Source: JAFAVZ01 sp036009105 (lineage in GTDB: Bacteria; Acidobacteriota; Thermoanaerobaculia; Gp7-AA8). From it: a stretch of 5,369 nt of DNA. How positions within the stretch are numbered: the first letter of the stretch is position 1; each line of letters begins with the position of its first letter. Below the pieces are notes generated by a model that saw only the letters and a program-made list of their open reading frames with translations, was not told the origin of the DNA and ran no database searches. The position numbers and the translations under genes were made by a program. The DNA lies in contig DASYMJ010000323.1 of assembly GCA_036009105.1 (NCBI GenBank), positions 1 through 5,369 on the forward strand. The letters run 5' to 3'. Shown one piece after another: positions 1-5,369 of this stretch.

Positions 1-2
1 TC

Positions 3-341
3 CCCGCGGATGACTCCCGGCCCGGCATCGCCAAACTGTGGGCGCGGCAGAAGATCGAGGCGCTGGAAGACCTGCGGAATGATGACAACAAGAAGGAGAT
101 CGCCGCGCTCGCCCTGGAGCATCACCTCGTGACGTCGGAGACCAGTCTCGTCGCGGTGGACGTGACGCCGGCCGGCGTCGACAGCAAGTCGTGCACCTCC
201 GAGCTCGTGCCGGTGAACCTGCCGGCCGGCTGGGGCGGCATGGAAGCGGGGACGCTGCCGCAGACCGGCACCTCCGCGCGCCTGATGCTGATCATCGGCC
301 TCTTCTTCCTCCTCGCCGCGGCGGTGGTGATCTTCCGATGA
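3..341 (+). CDS. Class GN sortase target protein (VIT/vWA type), C-terminal part
   Basis: This is the last ~112 codons of a gene that begins before the window; the frame is open from base 3. The protein ends in a sorting signal: LPQTG at 255-269, a following Thr, a hydrophobic helix rich in Leu, Ile and Ala, and a final Arg. The order LPxTG, membrane segment, basic tail is what a sortase recognises. The preceding residues, with IAKLWARQKIEALED and LVTSETSLVAVDV, resemble the C-terminal region of the VIT and von Willebrand factor A proteins known as marine proteobacterial sortase target proteins (family recall, not a search). The N-terminal VIT and vWA domains lie outside the window. The stop overlaps the start of the sortase gene in an ATGA, so the pair is probably translationally coupled. 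The expected role is an envelope protein processed by its own sortase. A GTG at 129 is only an internal Val codon. Confidence 0.85.
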   Translation, partial: PADDSRPGIAKLWARQKIEALEDLRNDDNKKEIAALALEHHLVTSETSLVAVDVTPAGVDSKSCTSELVPVNLPAGWGGMEAGTLPQTGTSARLMLIIGLFFLLAAAVVIFR

Positions 342-1129
342 AACGCGCGGCCATCATCCTGGCCGCCCTGGGTCTCCTCTTCGTGAGCCGCGGGGCGTAC
401 ATCTTCGCCAAGGCACGGCTGGCGCAAATCCTCCTGCGCCGCGCGTGGACCCGGACCCTGGCGGGCGAGGCCAGCGCCCGCCCGTGGCCGTGGGCAGACA
501 CGACGCCGATGGCGATTTTGACGCTCCGCGGCCGCGATTTCGTGGTGCTGGAAGGGGCGAACGGACGGAACCTCGCCTTCGCCCCTTCCCATCTGGAGCG
601 CTCCGCCATGCCGGGCGAGGATGGCAACTGCGTGATGAGCGCGCATCGCGACACGCACTTTACGGTCTTGCAGGATGTGCAGCGCGGCGAGCGCATCGTG
701 GTGCAGCGGCGGGACGGCCGGCGCTTCGCGTACGACGTGGAGGAGACGCGGATCGTGGACCGGCACGACGGCTGGATCGCCCAGGACCGCGGCGCGCCGG
801 TGCTCACGCTCATCACCTGCTGGCCGTTCGATGCGGTGACAGGCGGGGGGGCGCAGAGGTATGTGGTTGTGGCGCGAAGGGCGAATCACCCCGGCAACGT
901 GGCGGCCTCGCCGCGGGTCATGGGCGGCGGCGCGTCGCCCAGGCGCGCCGGCCAGCCGGCCACCGCGGCCGGCATCCGCTCCAGCTCCTCGGCCAGCGCG
1001 AGCGACCAGCGGTCGACGTCGCTGGCCCGCTGCGCGGGCTCCTCCTGCAGCGCGGCGGCGAGCAGTTCGAGCTCCGGTTTCACCGTGCGCAGCGCCTCGG
1101 CGGCTCGGCGGCCGGTGAGCGCCTCGTAG
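338..1129 (+). CDS. Class GN sortase (cysteine transpeptidase), with an unusual C-terminal extension
   Basis: This is a membrane-anchored transpeptidase expected to cleave the LPQTG signal of the protein encoded just upstream. From ATG at 338 there is a basic N-terminus (MKR) and a hydrophobic segment at about residues 4-17. The sortase core has the catalytic His103 in SAHRDTHF, Cys161 in LITCWPF and Arg174 in GAQRYVVVARR. The order and spacing of the three fit a complete catalytic domain. The start was chosen for the ATGA overlap with the target gene and because the membrane segment follows directly. The fold should end near residue 180 (base ~885). The frame has no stop there and continues to a TAG at 1127-1129, giving 263 aa. 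The last ~80 residues are Ser/Ala/Arg-rich and lie antisense to the kinase gene, so they are probably not a conserved domain. The conserved Arg motif lies after the G7 run at 845-851, so that run does not disrupt the frame. Confidence 0.85.
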   Translation: MKRAAIILAALGLLFVSRGAYIFAKARLAQILLRRAWTRTLAGEASARPWPWADTTPMAILTLRGRDFVVLEGANGRNLAFAPSHLERSAMPGEDGNCVMSAHRDTHFTVLQDVQRGERIVVQRRDGRRFAYDVEETRIVDRHDGWIAQDRGAPVLTLITCWPFDAVTGGGAQRYVVVARRANHPGNVAASPRVMGGGASPRRAGQPATAAGIRSSSSASASDQRSTSLARCAGSSCSAAASSSSSGFTVRSASAARRPVSAS

Positions 1130-2679
1130 ACGACGGCGCCGAACGAGTAGAGATCCGTCCGGGCGTCCACGGCTAGTCCGAGGAGCTGCTCGGGGGCCAT
1201 GTAGCCGGGAGTGCCGATGAAGGCGCCGGTCTGGGTCAGGCGGCTGTCCCCGTCGATGGCCTTGGCGATGCCGAAGTCGAGGAGCTTCACCCGGAAGCCG
1301 TCCGGGCCGTCGACCAGGAAGATGTTCTCCGGCTTGATGTCGCGGTGGATGAAACCCGCGCGGTGGGCGGCCGACAAAGCGCCGCCCATCTGCCTCACCA
1401 ATGCGGCCACCTGCCGCGGCGTGCCGCGGCCGTGACGCTGCAGCGCCTGCCCGAGGTTCAGGCCGCGGAGGAGCTCCATGATGAAGAAGAGCGAGCCTTC
1501 CTCCAGCTCGCCGGAGTCATAGACGCCGATCACGCCGGGATGATCGATACGGGCCACGGCGCGCGCTTCCTGCTCGAAGCGGATGCGCATCTCCGCGTTG
1601 TCGAAGTGCTCCGGCTTGATGATCTTCACCGCCACGGCGCGGCCGAGCTTCTCGTCGGCGGCCTCGAAGACCTTGGCCATGCCGCCCGAGCTGAGGGCGC
1701 GGACGAAGCGGTAGCGGCCGCGGATGCGCAGCGGCAGCAGGCGGGGGCACTCCAGCATGGCGCCGTCCGAGCCGCAGCGCTCCCGGCGGTGGTCGTAGCA
1801 GCGCCCGCACTTGGGGCAGACGTGCAGGATGTCGATGCCGCGGTCGAGCATCTCCTGCCGCCGCAGCTGCAGGCGGGTCTGGGCGGAGGCGAGCTCGCCG
1901 CGCATGCGCTGCACCTCCAGCGCGCTGCCCAGCTGGCGGGCGAAGCTGTCCAGCAGCTGCCGCTCCGGCACGCGCCAGGCGGTGCGGCCGGAGACGACCA
2001 GCGCGCCGTAGACGTCGCCGCCGATGGAAGTGATCGCGAAGAGCGTGTCGTCGCCGCGGACGTAGAGCTTCCGCTCCATCGTCTCCGCGAAGTCGACCGA
2101 AGTGGGCGGCAGCTCGCCGGTCGACCAGAGGGCGGTGCCTTCCAGCAGCCACACGCCGATCGATGTCGCCCCCACCACGCTGGCGATCTCCTCGGCGATG
2201 GCGCGCGACCAGCTGCCGACGTCTCTTAGCGCGTCGGATGACGACGCCGACAAGCGCGCGATCCGCTCCTGCGCCGCTTCCAGCTGCGCGTTCAGCTCGC
2301 GGATCTCGTCCGTGGCGTGCTTGAGCGCGAGCTGCGTCTGCAGGCGGGCGTAGACCACGGCGAAGTCGAGCGGCTTGGTGACGTAATCGTTGGCGCCCTG
2401 GCGCAGCGCCTCGATGATGTCGAGCCGGTCGTCGCGCGCGGTGGCCATCACCACGGGCAGCTCGGTGAGGGAGAAGCGCTGGCGGATGCGGCGCAGGACG
2501 GTGAGACCGTCCACGCCGGGCATCATCACGTCGAGGATCACCGCCTCGAAGGTCTGCTCATCGAGCGCCGCCAGCGCCTCGGCGCCCCCTTCCACCTGCA
2601 GGACCTGGTGGCCGCGCGCGGTGAGCTGTTCCGCCAGGATCTCGCGGTTGTACGGGTTGTCGTCGACGACGAGGAGCAT
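886..2679 (-). CDS. Hybrid response regulator - GAF-like - Ser/Thr protein kinase
   Basis: This is a cytoplasmic orphan signalling protein of 597 aa. A receiver domain at about residues 1-118 has acidic residues D6 and D7, phosphoacceptor D50 in ILDVMMPG, T80 and K102 in TKP. A coiled coil follows at about 120-145, then a GAF-like region at about 150-255 and a second helix. A Cys cluster (C288, C291, C294, C302, C311) looks like a zinc ribbon. The Ser/Thr kinase domain at about 322-567 has a Gly-rich loop SSGGMAKVF, K352 in VAVK, HRDIKPEN with catalytic D447, DFG at 468-470 and APE at 495-497. All catalytic residues are present, so the kinase is predicted to be active. The C-lobe after LTGRR is shorter than usual. 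ATG at 2679 was chosen because the receiver strand starts immediately after it; an upstream in-frame GTG at 2724 would overlap the preceding gene. No clear Shine-Dalgarno is visible. The input kinase and the substrates cannot be told from the window. Confidence 0.9.
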   Translation of the reverse strand: MLLVVDDNPYNREILAEQLTARGHQVLQVEGGAEALAALDEQTFEAVILDVMMPGVDGLTVLRRIRQRFSLTELPVVMATARDDRLDIIEALRQGANDYVTKPLDFAVVYARLQTQLALKHATDEIRELNAQLEAAQERIARLSASSSDALRDVGSWSRAIAEEIASVVGATSIGVWLLEGTALWSTGELPPTSVDFAETMERKLYVRGDDTLFAITSIGGDVYGALVVSGRTAWRVPERQLLDSFARQLGSALEVQRMRGELASAQTRLQLRRQEMLDRGIDILHVCPKCGRCYDHRRERCGSDGAMLECPRLLPLRIRGRYRFVRALSSGGMAKVFEAADEKLGRAVAVKIIKPEHFDNAEMRIRFEQEARAVARIDHPGVIGVYDSGELEEGSLFFIMELLRGLNLGQALQRHGRGTPRQVAALVRQMGGALSAAHRAGFIHRDIKPENIFLVDGPDGFRVKLLDFGIAKAIDGDSRLTQTGAFIGTPGYMAPEQLLGLAVDARTDLYSFGAVVYEALTGRRAAEALRTVKPELELLAAALQEEPAQRASDVDRWSLALAEELERMPAAVAGWPARLGDAPPPMTRGEAATLPG

Positions 2680-2687
2680 CGGTGTGG

Positions 2688-3191
2688 CTACATGGTAGCC
2701 CCCAATTCGTCGACCACGGGCCACACCCCCTCCCGCCAGTCCGGTCCCATGAGCAGGCCGGCGGTGGCGAGGTACAGCGCGATGTCCTTCCTGTCGTAGC
2801 GGTCCGCCATCTGATGGACGGCGGTGCGCACCTGCTCGGCGTTCGGCGCCTTGTAGTCGTCCGTCTCGATGGAGCCCTCCTCGTGGGGGATGTTCCAGAG
2901 GTCGAGGAAGGCGGACATCATCTCCTTCTGCTCGTGGGTGTGGTACTGCATGAGGGCCATCTCCAGGAACTGCTCGAACTCCGGCGCGCCGGCCCTTGCG
3001 CCGAGGAGCTCGCCTTTCTTGTCGGCGGGGAGCTTGCGGAGGGTCTCCTCGCGGAAGTGGAGGGCGCGGGAGAGCTGGATGATGGCCATGGCCTTCGACT
3101 GCGCCTCGCCGAAGCGCCAGAAGTCGGCCAGGATGCGCTTGCGGCGGTCGGCGTCGGCGAGGTCGCGGAGGATGCGGCGGGCGTCGTACAT
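2688..3191 (-). CDS. Uncharacterised helical protein, 167 aa
   Basis: I do not recognise a family. The protein is charged and looks mostly helical. It has a basic N-terminus (MYDARRILRDLADADRRKR), a Met- and His-containing middle (MALMQYHTHEQKEMM), a motif around DLWNIPHEEGSIETDD, and a C-terminal Trp-rich DWREGVWPVVDELG. There is no signal peptide or membrane segment, so it is probably cytoplasmic. It ends 8 nt before the kinase ATG on the same strand, which suggests co-transcription and a possible role with the receiver-kinase protein. The start at 3191 was preferred because the frame upstream of it consists of the heptamer repeat array, which would add a low-complexity SDQR-type extension. 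The conserved-looking, non-repetitive amino-acid composition and the operon position support it as a real gene. A specific function cannot be assigned. Confidence 0.75.
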   Translation of the reverse strand: MYDARRILRDLADADRRKRILADFWRFGEAQSKAMAIIQLSRALHFREETLRKLPADKKGELLGARAGAPEFEQFLEMALMQYHTHEQKEMMSAFLDLWNIPHEEGSIETDDYKAPNAEQVRTAVHQMADRYDRKDIALYLATAGLLMGPDWREGVWPVVDELGATM

Positions 3192-3197
3192 GCGCGG

Positions 3198-3203
3198 AGT
3201 ATA
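3198..3203 (-). promoter_or_regulatory. Possible -10 element (TATACT) for the 167-aa gene/kinase operon
   Basis: On the minus strand TATACT lies 6 nt before the ATG at 3191. It differs from the TATAAT consensus at one position and stands out in very GC-rich surroundings. If used, transcription would start at or next to the ATG, giving a leaderless mRNA. That would fit the lack of a Shine-Dalgarno. No convincing -35 is seen, because the expected place lies inside the inverted heptamer repeats. This is a weak, inferred call. Confidence 0.2.
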
Positions 3204-3204
3204 T

Positions 3205-3280
3205 CGACCGGCGATCAGCGATCGGCGATCGGGAGAACCGGCCTTTGATCGCTGATCGCTGATCGCCGGTCGCTGATCGC
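3205..3280. repeat. Inverted blocks of degenerate 7-bp GATC repeats in a divergent spacer
   Basis: The 105-bp spacer between the divergent genes is mostly made of 7-bp units. The left block (3205-3232) reads CGACCGG, CGATCAG, CGATCGG, CGATCGG. The right block (3247-3280) reads GATCGCT, GATCGCT, GATCGCC, GGTCGCT and a partial GATCGC. The two blocks are reverse complements: 3205-3223 pairs perfectly with 3254-3272. After one G-T position, pairing continues through 3225-3230 with 3247-3252. This gives about 26 bp of stem around a loop of about 16 nt. Seven GATC sites fall at 3213, 3220, 3227, 3247, 3254, 3261 and 3275. The array lies upstream of both genes, so it is in the right place to affect promoters or both 5' leaders. 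It resembles short tandem heptanucleotide repeats known from other bacteria, and no function is shown. Confidence 0.85.
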
Positions 3281-3296
3281 TTACCATCCGCCGGGC

Positions 3297-4751
3297 ATGA
3301 ATCTCAACGAGAAAGCAGGACAACTCATCGTCGCCGCGGGCACGGGCGACGAGCTGCTGCGGCTCGTGCGCGAGCGGCACATCGGCGGGGTGATCTGGTT
3401 CCAGCAGACGGCGGCGGAGACGGCGGAGTGGAACCGGCGGCTGCAGGCCGCATCGAGGGTGCCGCTGCTGATCAGCGCCGATCTGGAGTCGGGGATGGGC
3501 ATGCGCTTCACGGACACGATGTGGTATCCGTGGCCCATGGCCATAGCGGCGGCCGGCGATCCCGCTTATGCCGAGGCGGTGGGGCGGGTGACGGCTCGCG
3601 AGGCGCGGGCCATCGGGGTGAACCACATCTTCGCGCCGGTGGCGGACGTGAATGTCAATCCGGACAACCCGGTGATCAATACGCGGAGCTTCGGCGAAGA
3701 CCCTTTGCGCGTCGCCGAGTTCGTGACGGCGTTCATCCGCGGCGTGCAGTCGGAAGGGGTGCTGGCGACGGCGAAGCATTTCCCCGGTCACGGCGACACG
3801 CATGTCGATTCGCACCGTTCCCTCCCCACGGTGGACACCGTCGAGCTGGGACCCTTTCGCGCGGCGATTCAGGCGGGCGTGGCCTCGGTGATGATCGGCC
3901 ACCTGCTCGTCCCCGGGCTCGACGATGCGCCGGCCACCATCTCCAGGCGGATCGTGGACGGCCTGCTGCGGCGCGAGCTCGGCTTCGACCGGCTGGTGGT
4001 GACGGATGCGTTCAACATGGGCGGCATCACGGAGGTGCTGCCGCCGGCCGAAGCGGCGGTGCGGGCCATCGAGGCGGGGGTCGATCAGATCGTGATGCCG
4101 GTGGATGTGGGGGAGGCCATCAAGGCGATCAAGGCGGGCGTGCCGGAAGCGCGGATCGATGAGTCGGTGCGCCGCATTCTCGCGGGGAAGCGAAACGTAG
4201 GGCCGGCTCTCCAGCCGGCCCGGAATGGGGCTGATCCGGTTTGCCGCGATTGGGCCGGCTGGAGAGCCGGCCCTACATCGGCTCTTGCGGAAGAGGTGGC
4301 GGAGAAGGCCATCACCCTCGTGCGCGGCGGGCCGGTCCCGAGGAGCGCAAAGATGGTCACGGCGGTCATCAGCGAATATGCGGAGGAGGTGAATCCACTC
4401 GCCGAGCTGGGCCAGTCCTTCCTTCTCGATGCGAACGCGACGAATGCCGACGCCTTCCTCGCGGCAGCTCGCGATGCCGAGGTCGTGCTGCTGGCGTTGG
4501 CGGTGAGAGCAAAGTCCGGCGCGGGAACCATCGCGTTGCCGGAGCTGGCGCGCAGAACCATCGCACAGCTCGACGCGGCCAAGTGCGTGGCCATCAGCTT
4601 CGGCTCGCCGTACATCGTGCGCGAGCTGCCGGCCATCCCCACCTTCATCGCCGCCTACGGCATCCAGCCGGTGATGCAGCGGGCCGCGTTGCGCGCGCTC
4701 TTCGGCGAGCGGCCCATGACCGGACGCCTCCCCGTGACGGTGACGCAATGA
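3297..4751 (+). CDS. Glycoside hydrolase family 3 beta-N-acetylhexosaminidase (NagZ-like)
   Basis: This 484-aa enzyme probably removes N-acetylglucosamine from peptidoglycan fragments or related glycans. The (beta/alpha)8 barrel covers about residues 1-298. K160-H161 lie in KHFPGHGDT. The D171-S-H173 loop is the Asp-His dyad that marks the NagZ branch of GH3. The nucleophile is D237 in VVTDAFNMGGI. A C-terminal GH3 domain at about 335-484 ends with AISFGSPYIVRELP, ALFGERPMTGRLPVT. The N-terminus MNLNEKAGQLIV matches where family members begin, so the ATG at 3297 is sound, although no strong Shine-Dalgarno precedes it. No signal peptide is visible, so the protein is predicted to be cytoplasmic. 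Residues 301-327 are encoded by a palindromic repeat and form the inter-domain linker. Both catalytic regions lie before the insertion and the downstream domain is in frame, so the enzyme may still work. The stop overlaps the next gene's start. Confidence 0.92.
   Translation: MNLNEKAGQLIVAAGTGDELLRLVRERHIGGVIWFQQTAAETAEWNRRLQAASRVPLLISADLESGMGMRFTDTMWYPWPMAIAAAGDPAYAEAVGRVTAREARAIGVNHIFAPVADVNVNPDNPVINTRSFGEDPLRVAEFVTAFIRGVQSEGVLATAKHFPGHGDTHVDSHRSLPTVDTVELGPFRAAIQAGVASVMIGHLLVPGLDDAPATISRRIVDGLLRRELGFDRLVVTDAFNMGGITEVLPPAEAAVRAIEAGVDQIVMPVDVGEAIKAIKAGVPEARIDESVRRILAGKRNVGPALQPARNGADPVCRDWAGWRAGPTSALAEEVAEKAITLVRGGPVPRSAKMVTAVISEYAEEVNPLAELGQSFLLDANATNADAFLAAARDAEVVLLALAVRAKSGAGTIALPELARRTIAQLDAAKCVAISFGSPYIVRELPAIPTFIAAYGIQPVMQRAALRALFGERPMTGRLPVTVTQ
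4197..4276. repeat. REPIN-like palindromic element inside the GH3 coding sequence
   Basis: A perfect 25-nt inverted repeat (4197-4221 and 4252-4276) flanks a 30-nt loop. Each arm begins at its outer end with GTAG. Each arm is also a palindrome in itself, with GGGCCGGCT and AGCCGGCCC around a CTCC/GGAG spacer. GTAG followed by a small hairpin is the hallmark of REP sequences, and two inverted REPs with a spacer form a REPIN, a non-autonomous element mobilised by RAYT (Y1 tyrosine) transposases. No RAYT gene is in the window. In the GH3 frame the element is open and encodes VGPALQPA, a short spacer peptide and AGWRAGPT, with no stop. The class assignment rests on architecture only; copies elsewhere in the genome have not been seen. 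Confidence 0.75.
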
Positions 4752-5369
4752 TGATCCTCGCCGCCCTCCTCCTCACCGCGAAGATCGACACCGCGGTCAA
4801 CAAAGCGGTCGCGGACGGCCGCATCCCCGGCGGCGTGATCTGGCTGGAGCAGAACGGCCGGCATCAGCAGAAGGCCTGGGGCACGGCGAAGAACGACACG
4901 ATCTTCGATGTCGCCTCACTGACCAAGGTCACCGCCACCGCGCCGTCCATCTGGCTGCTCATCGAGCGCGGAAAGGTCGGGCTCGACGCGCCGGTCACCC
5001 GCTACATCACAGAGCTCCCCGAGTACGGCATCACCATCCGCCACCTGCTCACCCACACCTCCGGCCTCCGTCCCGACCTCGATCTGGACCAGCCGTGGGA
5101 AGGCTACGACACGGCCATGCGCCTGGTGATGCAGGAGCGGCCGCGCAACCGCCCCGGCGAGACCTTCCGCTACAGCGACATCAACTTCGAGCTCCTGGGC
5201 GAAGTGGTGCACCGCGTCAGCGGCATGCCTCTCGACGTCTTCGCCCAGCGCGAGATCTTCCGGCCTCTGGGCATGAAAGACACCGGCTTCAACCCCCGCA
5301 AGAAGGACCGGATCGCCGTGACGGAGAATGGCCTCAAGGGCGTGGTGCACGATCCCACCGCGCGGCGGA
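4748..5369 (+). CDS. Serine hydrolase, class C beta-lactamase/PBP-like family, N-terminal part
   Basis: The gene runs off the right edge; 207 codons are visible and no stop is reached. It belongs to the AmpC/EstB/PBP4*-like serine hydrolases (COG1680 type). The S57-L-T-K60 motif carries the nucleophile Ser and its Lys, and Y142-S-D is the second motif. RHLLTHTSGL at 98-107, RPGETFRYSD and IFRPLGMKDTGF are strong family signatures. The final visible residues, VVHDPTARR, match the segment that usually precedes the GH-rich C-terminal part; the third motif lies outside the window. ATG at 4748 overlaps the GH3 stop as ATGATGA, and ATG at 4751 is equally possible. The N-terminus MMILAALLLTA is hydrophobic but short and lacks basic residues, so export is uncertain. 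The family includes esterases, DD-peptidases, amidases and beta-lactamases. Coupling to a NagZ-like enzyme suggests action on muropeptides or amino-sugar derivatives, not drug resistance. Confidence 0.9.
   Translation, partial: MMILAALLLTAKIDTAVNKAVADGRIPGGVIWLEQNGRHQQKAWGTAKNDTIFDVASLTKVTATAPSIWLLIERGKVGLDAPVTRYITELPEYGITIRHLLTHTSGLRPDLDLDQPWEGYDTAMRLVMQERPRNRPGETFRYSDINFELLGEVVHRVSGMPLDVFAQREIFRPLGMKDTGFNPRKKDRIAVTENGLKGVVHDPTARR

Noticed and set aside
191..337. Earlier start for the sortase at 191
   Set aside because: It would overlap the target gene out of frame. The ATG at 338 directly precedes the membrane segment and gives an ATGA junction.
845..851. Run of seven G as a frameshift site in the sortase
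   Set aside because: The catalytic Arg motif GAQRYVVVA follows in the same frame, so the frame is intact across the run.
1345..2229. Plus-strand open frames inside the kinase gene
   Set aside because: They are shadows of the kinase frame, with His/Ala/Arg-rich sequence and no domain signal.
3205..3280. CRISPR array or terminator
   Set aside because: The units are 7 bp with no spacers, there is no T-tract, and the site is upstream of both flanking genes.
3192..3287. N-terminal extension of the 167-aa protein from an ATG at 3287 (SDQR-type repeats)
   Set aside because: The extension is encoded by the heptamer array and is low complexity, so it is better explained as repeat DNA upstream of the true start.
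4197..4276. Rho-independent terminator
   Set aside because: The element is inside an open coding frame, has no T-run and is symmetric with GTAG ends, which fits a REPIN better.
2688..4748. A 686-codon minus-strand open frame covering the 167-aa gene and most of the GH3 gene
   Set aside because: Only its last 167 codons look like a protein. The rest is antisense to a clear GH3 enzyme and passes through both repeats, producing Arg/His-rich text typical of GC-rich shadow frames.
4748..5369. Antibiotic-resistance beta-lactamase
   Set aside because: The motifs place it in the broad serine hydrolase superfamily. Coupling to a GH3 enzyme and a lack of mobile-gene context argue for a housekeeping role.

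Overview
The window is GC-rich chromosomal DNA with densely packed genes, four of them full length, plus one gene cut by each edge. No RNA gene, CRISPR array or transposase gene is visible. The content fits a Gram-negative-type bacterium. It has the dedicated 'class GN' sortase/target pair, a receiver-GAF-Cys cluster-Ser/Thr kinase fusion of a style common in Acidobacteriota, and a GH3 N-acetylglucosaminidase coupled to a class C beta-lactamase-like serine hydrolase. Acidobacteriota is my best guess, but this is inference from gene style and not a demonstrated placement.

Left part (1-1129, + strand): the C-terminal end of a VIT/vWA-type sortase target protein carries LPQTG, a membrane helix and a terminal Arg. 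It overlaps by ATGA the gene for its sortase, which has H103, C161 and R174. The sortase frame has no stop where the fold should end. It runs about 240 nt antisense into the convergent kinase gene.

Middle part (886-3191, - strand): an unrecognised helical 167-aa protein is followed 8 nt later by a 597-aa orphan signalling protein. Its layout is receiver domain, coiled coil, GAF-like domain, Cys cluster and Ser/Thr kinase. The two genes look like one operon.

Divergent spacer (3192-3296): it is almost filled by degenerate 7-bp GATC-containing repeats in two inverted blocks. Together they could form a stem of about 26 bp.

Right part (3297-5369, + strand): a GH3 beta-N-acetylhexosaminidase overlaps by ATGA the start of a serine hydrolase with SLTK and YSD motifs, which is cut by the window end. 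The GH3 gene carries an 80-bp palindromic element inside its reading frame. Each 25-nt arm begins with GTAG and folds on itself, the architecture of a REPIN (two inverted REP sequences). It is translated in frame as the linker between the GH3 barrel and the C-terminal domain. This is the most unusual item in the window.
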